From positions 56,127,809 to 56,191,808 of the forward strand of contig NC_089494.1 of NCBI RefSeq assembly GCF_036850765.1: a DNA stretch of 64,000 nt, given 5' to 3'. The notes beneath the pieces were generated by a model. The model did no database searches. It was given only the letters and a program-made list of their open reading frames with translations, and was not told the DNA's origin. This document shows positions 22,365 through 32,503 of this stretch, one piece after another; position 1 is the first letter of the stretch; each line of letters starts with the position of its first letter. This stretch comes from Saccopteryx bilineata (taxonomy: Eukaryota > Chordata > Mammalia > Chiroptera > Emballonuridae). The position numbers were made by a program, and so were the translations under genes.

Positions 22365-22505
22365 TATGGGCTCTGTCATATATTTGCTGGGTGAGCTTCC
22401 TCACCCTGTGACTCAGCTGATAAAGGAAAATGGGCAGTTGGAGTTGCTGCGGTTTATCTTCTTTACAGGGTTATGGTCAGAATTAACGCTGAACATACAT
22501 GTGAA
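22365..22505 (+). repeat. MIR SINE fragment
   Basis: 'gggctctgtcatatatttgctgggtgagcttcctcaccctgtgactcagctgataaagg' follows the MIR core (…TGTGTGACCTTGGGCAAGT…CAGTTTCCTCATCTGTAAAATGGG) with many changes; 'acagggttatggtcagaatta' fits the MIR 3' half. Confidence 0.5.
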
Positions 22506-22519
22506 AATACTTTTGCAAT

Positions 22520-24080
22520 CATAACCCTCCTCTAGAATGAGAAAAGTCAAAAAAGGAAGAGAACTGAGAAGCCTTGAGATGGAGGCGTATATCGTTGATT
22601 TTATTGGAAGTGGAAATTGGATTGAGGAGATGATGGGTCTGATTGAGGAGAAAGTGAAGAAGTGCAGGTGGCAAGTGGAGTCCATTTTTTTCAAGAAGTT
22701 CCTTGTGTTTTTGTCTCTCAAAATAGATTATACTTTTAAGCGGAGTATCATATATGTGTTTATAGCTGCAGCTCTACAACAGAGATGCATGGGAGGGTAG
22801 CATGTTAAAATAATGAAATAAATGTTGATGGTAAAGGAAAGAATGAAAGAAGACAACAGCTTCAGGTGAAAGCGAAGTCAAGGGGTGTTTTGTTTTTCCT
22901 TCATTTGAAAATAGGAGACCCCTGAATATATTAATTGTAAGAAGGTAGAGCGAGTAAAATAGGAGAGTTGAAGGTATTTCAGAGATGCATTTAATATCTT
23001 GAATGATGGAGAGAGGCAAGAAGAAATGAGAGTAAAAAACCACACTCACAGGGGAGGGCTACACTGAAGGAGACAAGGAAAACTGACATCAAGTGTACAT
23101 GAAGGAGAGCTCACCTGGGAAAGATCAAGTTAGAGAATTCTGAGGTATTCCTGGTGGTGAGGAAGAAGCTGATGCTGCTCGAGGTAGATGGTTTCTAACC
23201 CCCCGGAATGCAAGAATTAAGTTTTTCATGCTGGATAACAGAAGTTGGAGGTTTTGAGATGGTTGACTGTTCTGGGAGAAGTTAATGAGAGATAAGAAGT
23301 GGACAGTTGAAAAGGACCTGGTACAGGGATATCAGGGTATCGGGAGTGATAAAAAGGAAGACTGCGTGTAAATTACAGGTTAGGAATAGTGGAGAGGGCG
23401 GGTTTAGTGGACAGATCTTGCGTTGTTATTGTTGGAGTATATGCAGGCCAAGAAAGGTGTGCTGGTGCCTTGCCAAATTTTACCTCGGATGTTCCAACCT
23501 CGTGGTATTTTTTTTACATGAAAGAGGATAAGCAGGAAATCTGGTATACAATTTAAAAATTGCTTAGAAGAAATAAGATTTTGAAATAGAAATGAGGAAA
23601 ATTAAGATACATTTGGAATTACTATGCAGAAGAAACATTTAATAAGCGAACCCATCTAGAGATGGCAGTGTATTCTTGAGAAGGGTAAGCGCCCAGAAAT
23701 AGAGAAGCTCATATAGGACAGGAAATATAATCATTGGTAGGGATATAAAACAAATGAAATGTAATTTAATGATTTTCAGGATAAGCTTGAGTGGTACCCT
23801 AAGCTAACCTAGGTAGACTATGCTTCTTCATTCCCTGTCCAAATTGTGCTTAATAATTGTTAGTTTTTATTAAGCAAAATGAATATATAGATAGGTACAG
23901 ATGATCTTTAGGTTTTAAAAACCCTGATTTCAGCAGATTTTTGAATTAGCTTGAGCATCACCACACTGCTAAAACTGAGTTTATACTCTTTCATTCTCTG
24001 CCAACTGTTTTTTGAAAAGCATTCATTACTTCTAGAACAAAATTTAATATGTGAATGCGTTATGCTTATAAAATATTTAT
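22520..24080. other. Unique DNA, no gene recognised
   Basis: Purine-rich stretches but no exon with splice sites or recognisable protein. Open frames at 22537-22800 (+) and 22413-22721 (-) overlap on opposite strands and have no known motif. Confidence 0.5.
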
Positions 24081-24084
24081 AACA

Positions 24085-24340
24085 TGTAATAGGATAATTT
24101 ATTTTACCGTTCCTCTGTTATTGGGCACTTAGTTTGCTTTCAATGTTTTTCTTATTCAAAATATAATGTAATGAACATCTTTGTACACACTGCTTTGCTT
24201 AGATGTATTAGTGTGTCTCTCGGATAATATGGGATTGCTGTGTTGAAGGATATGCACACTAACGAAGTAACTTCCTGAGAAGTTATATCAATTTACCATC
24301 CCATCAATAGTGCATGAGAGCATGCCGATTGTTTAATAGT
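24085..24340 (-). repeat. Old L1 (L1ME-like) ORF2 3' fragment, inverted
   Basis: Plus-strand phrases 'aatgaacatctttgtacacac', 'ggataatatgggattgctgtgttgaaggatatgcac' and 'tatatcaatttaccatcccatcaatagtgcatgagag' match the antisense of the L1M ORF2 C-terminal region. Confidence 0.65.
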
Positions 24341-24558
24341 CTCATATAACATTTAACTATGTCCTTAGTGTAATGAAGAAAATAAAAAACAAACTTGTTG
24401 TCTTCTTAGGCTCTATAATCAAGAGAACATAACATACATATGTGAAAGAATTATCAGATAATGTATATCACAAAATACAATTGTGAAGATATATCCAAGT
24501 GTATATTATGTGACTTTTATAGTGTGCTTAACATGTTGTGTCAAAATTTTTGTGAATG

Positions 24559-24711
24559 GGCCTGACCTGTGGTGGCGCAGTGGATAAAACGTCAACCTGG
24601 AAATACTGAGGTTGCCGGTTCAAAACCCTGGGCTTGCCTGGTCAAGGCACATATGGGAGTTGATGCTTCCTGCTCCCCCCCCCTCTATAATAAATAAATA
24701 AAATCTTTAAA
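24559..24711 (+). mobile_element. SINE, type C, short-bodied
   Basis: Head GCCTGACCTGTGGTGGCGC, B-box-like GGTTCAAAACCC, then a truncated pyrimidine body and ATAAATAAATAAA tail, about 150 bp instead of 200. Flanks AATTTTTGTGAATG (24545-24558) and AAATTTGTGAATG (about 24713-24725) form a TSD. Confidence 0.93.
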
Positions 24712-24829
24712 AAAATTTGTGAATGAATTTATATGGATGTTTTTCATTTTCTTCAATCTTTTCTGGCATTGACTTATTTTGTTTAGTAACAATCATGTTA
24801 TAGTATAACTATTTTCTTCTTTCCTCTTT

Positions 24830-25530
24830 ATGTTCAATAATTTCCCATGTCCTAACAAATATTATTAAAAATGGCTACATAATATTCTTTTAATGGGACA
24901 TAGTTAATGCTTCCCTTTATATTTTTTCAGTTTTTCTTAGCATTAGTAAACTTACAATAAAAAATTTGGGCCCTGGCCGGTTGGCTCAGTGGTAGAGCGT
25001 CGGCCTGGTGTGCAGGAGTCCTGGGTTTGATTTCCGGCCAGGGCACACAGGAGAAGCGCCCATCTGCTTCTCCTCTCCTCCCCCTCTCCTTGCTCTCTGT
25101 CTCTCTCTTCCCCTCCTGCAGCCGAGGCTCCATTGGAGCAAAGTTGGCCTGGGCGCTGAGGATGGCTCCATGGCCTCTGCCTCAGGTGCTAGAATGGCTC
25201 TGATTGTGGCAGAGTGGTGCCCCAGATGGGCAGAGCATTGCCCCCTGGTGGGCGTGCCGGGTGGATCCCAGTCGGGCGCATGCGGGAGTCTGCCTGACTG
25301 CCTCCCCGTTTCCAACTTCAGAAGAAAAATACAACAATAAAAAAATTGGGAGCCCGTTTTTTTCTCTACAATTAGCATTATTTCCATAAAATATAGACTT
25401 AGATTGAAATTACTGAGTCAACAGGAATAATCATTTTAAGAGTTTGATAAATATGGCAAAACACTGTTTATAGAAAAAGTGGCACCAATGAATAAGATCT
25501 CCATTTCACTATATCTTTACCATATTGTTT
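24830..25530 (-). repeat. Second old L1ME-like fragment, inverted, split by a SINE
   Basis: 24830-24968 ('aaaatggctacataatattc…gggacatag') and 25345-25530 ('gaaattactgagtcaacaggaataatcattttaagagtttgata…aagtggcacc') fit successive parts of antisense L1M ORF2. The intervening type A SINE explains the gap. Confidence 0.45.
24971..25340 (+). mobile_element. SINE, type A
   Basis: Complete head (GCCCTGGCCGGTTGGCTCAG), B-box-like GGTTTGATTTCCGG with two CpG-type changes, full body and A-rich tail. TSD AAAAATTTGGG / AAAAATTGGG around 24960-24970 and 25341-25350. Confidence 0.93.
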
Positions 25531-25705
25531 TATTTATTTATTTTTACAGCTTTTTCAAAGTCTGGTAGTGTGATGTTATCACATGCTATATTAAATAAAT
25601 GTTTTTCATTTTTAGTGAGCATGGACATGACATATAACTGTTCTTTGTTCATACAGAATTGTTCTTCTAATTAATTTCTCAACCTTGGTTATCTTTGCAT
25701 AGTTC

Positions 25706-25825
25706 TTAGTTGTGGGAGATGCCCCGTGTAATGTAGATTGTTTAGCAGCATCCCTGCTAGATGCCTACAGCATCCTGAATAATCACAGCATTGCTCATTA
25801 GCCACATAGGGACAAAATCAGACCT
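25706..25825. repeat. hAT-Charlie MITE fragment (same family as 58139)
   Basis: 'gccccgtgtaatgtagattgtttagcagcatccctgctagatgcc' parallels, inverted, the 'ggccagggattctgctaaacatcttacaatgcacagg' part of the element at 58139-58353. Both termini are lost. Confidence 0.5.
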
Positions 25826-25978
25826 CGTGAAGAATCTTATTTTTAGCAAATTTTCAATAATGTAATAAACTACCTATATACTTAATCTGTTTTGAAAGTC
25901 TAGATGTTTGTATCTAAAGCAAAAAATCTTTATTTATATGTGTGAAACAATCTAAATGCAAGCAATGACAGGTTAAGA

Positions 25979-26302
25979 CAGGGGTTGGGAACCTACGGCT
26001 CGCAAACCAGATGTGGCTCTTTTGATGGTTGCATCTGGCTCGCAGACAAATCTTTAATTAAAAAAATAATGTTAAAAATATAAAACATTCTCATGTATTA
26101 CAATCCATTCATTTCCTACTGCTCATGTTCATGGTTGTGGGTGGCTGGAACCAATCACAGCTGTCCTCTGGGACAACACCAATTTTTTATTGGTTAATGA
26201 ATGCCTAACATACACGGGTTGTTGTATGGCTCTCATGGAATTACATTGTGAGAACATATGTGGCATCATGGCTCTCTCAGCCAAAAAGGTTCCCAACCCC
26301 TG
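25979..26302 (+). mobile_element. hAT non-autonomous transposon, family B, 324 bp
   Basis: Starts CAGGGGTTGGGAACCTACGG and ends AGGTTCCCAACCCCTG; the inverted termini agree over about 16 bp. Perfect 8-bp TSD GGTTAAGA at 25971-25978 and 26303-26310. Contains 'tggctctttt…ctcgcag' repeats near the left end. No transposase frame. Shares the CAGGGGT…ACCCCTG end structure with family A but has a different interior. Confidence 0.95.
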
Positions 26303-26310
26303 GGTTAAGA

Positions 26311-27790
26311 AGTAGCTAATAGAGGCTCATTGAGGTCAAACTGGAAAGTTGCATGATAGTGCCGAAGCTGAACAGATAGCTCAGGGACTTTAATTCAACT
26401 GCCCAATTTTGCTTTCCAAGTAGCTGGGACTAGAATTTAAGTCTTTGTTTCTCAGGCTTTAGGTCTTCTGATAAAGCCACATGGTTGTTCATGCCATCCC
26501 TACTCTCCTTTATAATTCAGCTGAGTCATGGAACCTTTTTCAGAAAACCGACCTGAGCTTCAATGATTGCAACCTCTGCACTAGAATATGCCTTTATTGA
26601 CATGGAGTTCTTTGTTTGCTGGTCAAATGATTGTCGTTTGTGCTCCAGGCTTGATCCCAATAGCTTGAAAACTTTTGGAGGGTACTTAAGTAAAGGGCTC
26701 TGAACACAAAGGGCACACACACAATACTACCAACTAGGACAGCTTCAAAAGCATCTTGAATTATTTTGTTAGAATCATAATGGTCCTTTAAACTTGCCAA
26801 GTGGGGCAGTTAGTTCCCTTATAAAAAAAAAGAAATTGAGCTTTGGCCAGTAGATGAAAAGTGGAAAATGTGAGCAAAAACTGTCTTTAAAGTGAGTAGA
26901 TCATTAGCATATTATCTTTAATAAGAATGAGAGATAGGCAAAAGATTGATGGATTAGAAAATGAAGAAAAGAGTAAGGACCTGAGAGGCAAAGAAATGTA
27001 AGATACTAATGGGAGAACAACAAGGGGAATTGGTATTGAAGTAATAGGAGCTAGGCAGCAACCATTGTTTGATCTGTAGTAAAACCATTTCATTTTTATA
27101 GATTGTAGAATTCCACATTGCTCTCCACTGTACCCCTGGTGCCTAATGCAGACTTGTGCCTTAAACACATATTTACTAAACAAATGATTGATTGACTGTT
27201 GGAACCTGGCTTCTTGAAACTCACTTCCTCTGTTGCAGCAGATTCAGACCCAACCCTTTACACATGTATGAATAAGAATGGAAGAACACCGGCTTCACTC
27301 AGGCTTGCCTATAACTGGTTAGGTTCAGTCCTTGGTGCTGCAGGTGGAGGATGAATACCCACAAAATATTATATTAGATGAGTCTTGGGCTGTAACAGTC
27401 TGGCAATCTTGTTGGAAAGATAAGATGTGAGATAGCTAGAGACGGTTGTCCAAAATAGAAGACCATTGAGAGGTCAAGGCTACAACATGTTTGGAATTTG
27501 TTAAGTAATAGGGGTTTTCCTCTTCAGCCCTCTCAGCTCCTTTCCTGAAACCCAGCTAAGTTGAGAATGGCTTCAAAGGCATTGGTGACAATAGTTTTAA
27601 TAAATGAAAAACAGAAAATGAGAAATCATTTACACTGCAAACAGATATTTTGTAAGGTACTATATATTACAAATGATAAGGAATTAAAGAACAAGTGTAT
27701 GATTTCTATTCCCAGTGGAACTTGTAATCTAATCAATGATTTGATTAACCTCAAGAAGCAGCATATAAAGATATTTTTAAAGAGAAGATA
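26311..27790. other. Unique DNA, no gene recognised
   Basis: No exon, RNA gene or transposon identified. The pair of overlapping minus-strand frames at 26526-26800 lacks any familiar motif. Confidence 0.5.
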
Positions 27791-27794
27791 AACT

Positions 27795-27975
27795 TGAATT
27801 AGAATTTTAGCTCTGCCAATTTGTGACCTTGGGTGTATAACAACAGTAGTGATTCTTACTTTCCCCATCTGTAAAATGGTATTATTTCCCCCTCATAGGA
27901 TTCTTATGACAATAAAATGAGACAATGTATGTATATGAGAAACACAGCATTCTTCAATAACGGTTAAGTGTTGGT
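27795..27975 (+). repeat. MIR SINE
   Basis: 'agctctgccaatttgtgaccttggg', 'ttccccatctgtaaaatgg' and 'cataggattcttatgacaataaaatgagacaatgta' follow the MIR order and spacing in the sense orientation. Confidence 0.75.
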
Positions 27976-27979
27976 TAAT

Positions 27980-28976
27980 CAGAAACTGGAGCTTTTTGAA
28001 AATCATTGAGCACACTAAATTCAACATTAGTAATTTATCTAAAATTATGACATGTTAAAATGTAAAACGTTTTTAAAAATACAACTTTAAATCAAAAGGT
28101 TTTAGTCATTGGGGTCTTCCTCAGTTACCAGGCAGTTGTGAGTTAAGTGCAAACTTGGTTCAAAGAAGATTAATTATTTTATATCTATTTCAAAGCAAAG
28201 CACCAAATGGGAATATGTACTAACCAGGGTAATCACCTTGCAATCTAATCAGGGAAAGATTTGGGGGTATTGTGAAGTCAGTGCAACCTTCATCTTGGGG
28301 CTCAAGACAATGCTGGATTAAGTTTGAGGGGGACAGATGCATGGGAAGGGTTACAGTTATTACTGTAAAGATGTAGTTAGGTTCCAGAGGGAATGAATAC
28401 TTTTACAATACTAATCACCTCTGGACACAAAAGATGTTATTGCCTTGGAAAGGGGGCACAATGTCATGGCAAAGCACCAATTTCACTAGATCTGAAGAAA
28501 AAATATTTTTGAGAAAAGGGAAAAAACAAACAAATCTTGGTCAAATTGGGAAAAATAATTAATTTTACAATATCAAAATAAATCATAATGTACTCATTAC
28601 AAAACGAGGAGACAGATATTAGTGAGCAAGGAATTTAAATACATGGCCCTTCTCTGCTAAGAGTATTCAAATTAAAAAGGAAGATAAAAGGGAATTCAAT
28701 CTCTAGTTAAAAAATAATTGTAAGCTAAAAGGACAGAATACTAGTGATTCACATAAAAAACAATCCCTTAAGACAAGGAGAAAAAAGACTTGCATAGATC
28801 CTCAAGTAAGTCTGAGGTTTAGCAATGCTTTATAGCCCTTCTTCCAAATGCAGACACTCCAGTTAGATTTAAAAGATAATACCAGTTAGGTTTAAAAATG
28901 AGACAAATATAAAACACTAATTGATAATTCAGAAATAACCTTAAGATTTTTTATTTAAAACATTCTGCACTTTTGT
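27980..28976. other. Unique AT-rich DNA
   Basis: About 1 kb with no recognisable gene or repeat. Confidence 0.5.
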
Positions 28977-28989
28977 ATATTGATTTTTA

Positions 28990-29287
28990 ATTGAATTTAT
29001 TGGGTGACATTGGTTAATAAAATTCTATAGGTTTCAAGTGCACAATTCTACAATACCTCACTTGTATACTGCATTGTGTGTTCACCATTCCATGTCAAGT
29101 CTCCCTCCATAGGAGGGGGGAGAGATATCACTATCTATCCCCCCTCCCTCTCCCTCCCATTTCCCTTGTCCCTTTCCCCTTTCCCTCCTGCTATCCCCAC
29201 ACTGTTGTCTCTGTCTGAAAGTTGTTTATTTATTTTCTTTTTTGCTTTGCTTAATTCCTTCATCTTTTTCACATGCACACACATACA

Positions 29288-29321
<34 letters not shown>

Positions 29322-29562
29322 GAGAGGGAGAGAGAAGGGAATCTTACCTTTCACGACAGCATGGATGGACCTGAGATTATTATGCTAAGTGAAATAAGCC
29401 AGTCAGAGAAAGGCAAATACCATATGACTTACTTATATGTAGAATATAATGACAAAATGAACTAACACCTAAAAAATAAAAACTTATATCAAGACTCATC
29501 CATATATAAGACAGACTGACAGCAGCAGGGATGGGGATTTGGAGGTTGGGTTAAAAAGATGC
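28990..29562 (-). mobile_element. L1 3' end with 5' inversion
   Basis: 28990-29235 is the antisense of an L1 3' UTR ('gggtgacattggttaataaaattctatagg', then the C-rich tract). 29350-29562 is the sense strand of the adjoining upstream L1 part ('catggatggacctgagattattatgctaagtgaaataagcc'). The two halves point at each other around a (GA)n run at 29291-29320. Similar flanks ATATTGATTTTTA (28977-28989) and ATATTGATATTTTA (29563-29576) enclose both, as expected for one twin-primed insertion. Confidence 0.75.
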
Positions 29563-29816
29563 ATATTGATATTTTATATATAAATGTCTCGTTCAGATTC
29601 TAGGTGGAATTTATGCATAAAACCAACTCATTAGGCTTAAATATCTATCTCATTTTTTTATCACACTTATAAGAAAGTAATGAAAACTACATGATCAAAA
29701 ACAAAAACAAAAACAACCCTCAACATTTGAGTTTCAATTCATTGTTATCCATCTCGAGTAGGCAGACATCCTTACAATAATATCAGTGGTTTTGAGAAAA
29801 TACAAAAATTTTAGTT

Positions 29817-30017
29817 TGCTTGATCTGAGGTGGTGCAGTGGACAACGCGTCCACCTGGAATTCTGAGGTCTCTGGTTCAAAACCCTGGGTTTGCCCAAAC
29901 AAGGCACATATGAGAAGCAACTACAACGAGTTGATGCATTCCACTCCTCCAATCCCCGTTTCTCTCTCTCTCTCTCTCTCTCCTGTCTCTAAAATCAATA
30001 AATAAAATCTTTAAAAT
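29817..30017 (+). mobile_element. SINE, type C, divergent
   Basis: Head TTGATCTGAGGTGGTGCAGTG, B-box-like GGTTCAAAACCC, (CT)n run at 29960-29982 and ATAAATAAAATC tail. Flanks 'aaaattttagtttg' and 'aaatattttttagctg' may be a degraded TSD. An extra 'caactacaacgag' in the body distinguishes it from the other copies. Confidence 0.82.
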
Positions 30018-30266
30018 ATTTTTTAGCTGAACCTGAGTGGGGTTTTAAGAACAAATGACACTAAAACACTTAATTCATTAATTTCTCATAATATATGAAA
30101 GTTGAAATAAAAGATTTTCTGATATTTGCAATATTTGCACATCTTTTTAAACAAATATGATTTAGAAGCCTACTGAAAAAATTTTATACTTTCTTCCATC
30201 TAGTTCTAAGTTGCTGTGAAAGTTCCAGATATACATTTTAAAAAAAATTTCTAAGACACTTTACAC

Positions 30267-30760
30267 CAGGGGTCCCCAAACTTTTTACACAGGGGGCCAG
30301 TTCACTGTCCCTCAGACCGTTGGAGGGCCAGACTATAAAAAAACTATGAACACATCCCTATGCACACCGCACATATCTTATTTTAAAGTAAAAAAACAAA
30401 ACAGGAATAAATACAATATTTAAAATAAAGAACAACTAAATTTAAATCAACAAACTGACCAGTATTTCAATGGAACTATGGACCCGCTTTTGGCTAATGA
30501 GATGGTCAATGTTCGGTTTCATATTTGTCACTGCTAGCCATAACAAGTGATATGATGCGATTCCGGAGCAGTGACGCGAGTGTCCCGCGTCACCAGAAAT
30601 AGTACTGTACATAAGCGACACCAGGCTTTGCGAAGCTGCCACATACAGTACTCCAGGACCTCCAATGAAAGAAGTGCCCCTTCCGGAAGTGCGGTGGGGG
30701 CTGGAAAAATGGCCTCAGGGGGCCGCATGCGGCCAGCGGGCCGTAGTTGGGGGACCCCTG
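30267..30760 (-). mobile_element. hAT non-autonomous transposon, family A, long form (494 bp)
   Basis: Opposite orientation to the 15279 copy: starts CAGGGGTCCCCAAACTTTTT and ends GGGGGACCCCTG. Flanks CTTTACAC (30259-30266) and CTTTAGAC (30761-30768) match at 7 of 8. It carries about 120 additional internal bases (about 30505-30660, with several CpGs, e.g. CGCGAGTGTCCCGCGTCACC) missing from the 15279 copy. No transposase frame. Confidence 0.94.
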
Positions 30761-30920
30761 CTTTAGACTTTACTGCCCGATATGAAAAAAAAACCTCCTA
30801 TTTACTTCCCAAGTAGTTGTTAAATTACAAAAAAAAGCTTTTTGTCAGATCTCTCATAGGTTTGCAAAATATTTTCCCATTTGCTTTGTCCTTGGGTTAA
30901 CACTATCAAGATGGTATATG

Positions 30921-31150
30921 GCCAAAAGCAGGCCCATGGTTCCCATTGAAATACTGGTCAGTTTGTTGATTTAAATTTACTTGTTCTTTATTTTAAATAT
31001 TGTATTTGTTCCCATTTTGTTTTTTACTTTAAAATATGATATGTGCAGTGTGCATAGGGATGTGTTTGAAGTTTTTTTTTATAGTCCGACCCTCCAACGG
31101 TCTGAGGGACAGTGAACTGGCCCCCTGTGTAAAAAGTTTGGGGACCCCTG
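30921..31150 (+). mobile_element. hAT family A, truncated copy
   Basis: Contains the right-hand part only, from the internal 'gccaaaagcaggcccatgg' to the terminal GGGGACCCCTG. The left terminus is absent. The flanks GGTATATG (30913-30920) and GTATATTT (31151-31158) share GTATAT, which would fit a TSD if the left end had been lost by a deletion starting exactly at the border. Confidence 0.88.
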
Positions 31151-31158
31151 GTATATTT

Positions 31159-32155
31159 CTCAAATTACAGAGGAGGCAGCGGAAATTTAGAAGGAATGAG
31201 AGCTAGTGAGTAAATGCTGAGAAAGCGCTCAAGCCTTGCTCATCTACCTCTAGAGCCATCTGAAAGTAGAATTATCAGGAAAGATTCATAAGGAAAAGTA
31301 CTGGAGAACTGAATAGGAGCTACAAGTCATCTAAGAAAAAATTCACAAAATATGTCAAAAGCAAGACAGGAAAAAAAGCAAAATAAAAGCAGGACCATTA
31401 TCAATCAATGGTACTGATATTCCTGTACAGTTTCTAAAGTGTTTCGTATACCATATGTCTTTTGAACACTACAGTAGCCCATTCAGACAAAGCTGATATA
31501 ATTAGTCCTGTCGTATAAATTAAAAAAAAAAAAGGAGGGGGTCTCCAAGCTTAAAATTGACAGCTGAAATTTGAATTTGAGTCTTCTATTCCTAGTTCCA
31601 AGTTTTCTTCCACTGTTAAGAGTAGTTTTCAAAATATAGTCTCCATACTTGATCCTGGAGTGTTGCTGATGTCTGCAAAGCAATCTAAAATGTCTATTAG
31701 GCCTTGTTCATAGCATCTTATTGTGTGGGCTCTTACCCATTGATTATTGAATAAAACTGATTTTTCAAGTCTTCAAATTTGTTGGTGCAGTTTTTTGTTG
31801 TTGTTGTTGTTGGTGGTGCTGTTTTTATTACCAAGTTATTTATCCACTGGAAATTGAATTTATGGATGTAGTTAAAAGCAGTTTGCCTGCCTATATTAAT
31901 CAACATTTAGGAACCAAGGCACCACATACCTCATTAACACAAATAGTAGAAAAAAGGCTTAATCCCTTTCTGCTATGTTCTTCTTCCAAGTTTAGCGGCC
32001 TGTCTTTGCTGCATGATCCCTCTGTGTTGCCACCCTGACAGCCGTCCCAAAGCTCTTTACCTATTTGACTTACTCGATTATTACCAGGAATGAGCAATAA
32101 TGGTTCTAGGAAGATGGCGGTGGGAGAGTTTGAGGACAGGAAGACCCCTTAAATT
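31159..32155. other. Gene-less DNA with a (TTG)n run
   Basis: No exon recognised. A short TTG microsatellite lies at 31796-31813 and an A-run at 31520-31532. Confidence 0.55.
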
Positions 32156-32165
32156 AGATAGCACT

Positions 32166-32493
32166 ACCAGGTTCGATTCTCGGCCAGGGCACACAGGAGA
32201 AGCGCCCATTTGCTTCTCCACCCCTCCGCCTTCCTCTCTGTCTCTCTCTTCCCCTCCCGCAGCCAGGGCTCCATTGGAGCAAAGATGGCCCGGGTGCTGG
32301 GGATGGCTCTGTGGCCTCTGTCTCAGGCGCTAGAGTGGCTCTGGTTGCAACATGGCGATGCCCAGGATGGGCAGAGCATCGCCCCATGGTGGGCGTGCTG
32401 GGTGAATCCCGGTCGGGCGCATGCGGGAGTCTGTCTGACTGTCCCTCCCTGTTTCCAGCTTCAGAAAAATGCAAAAAAAAAAAAAAAAAAAAA
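32166..32493 (+). mobile_element. SINE, type A, 5'-truncated within the B box, with TSD
   Basis: Begins at the B-box-like ACCAGGTTCGATTCTCGG, so the first 50 or so bases of the head, including the A box, are missing; it ends in about 20 A. Perfect 10-bp TSD AGATAGCACT at 32156-32165 and 32494-32503 proves that it was inserted already truncated. Confidence 0.94.
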
Positions 32494-32503
32494 AGATAGC
32501 ACT

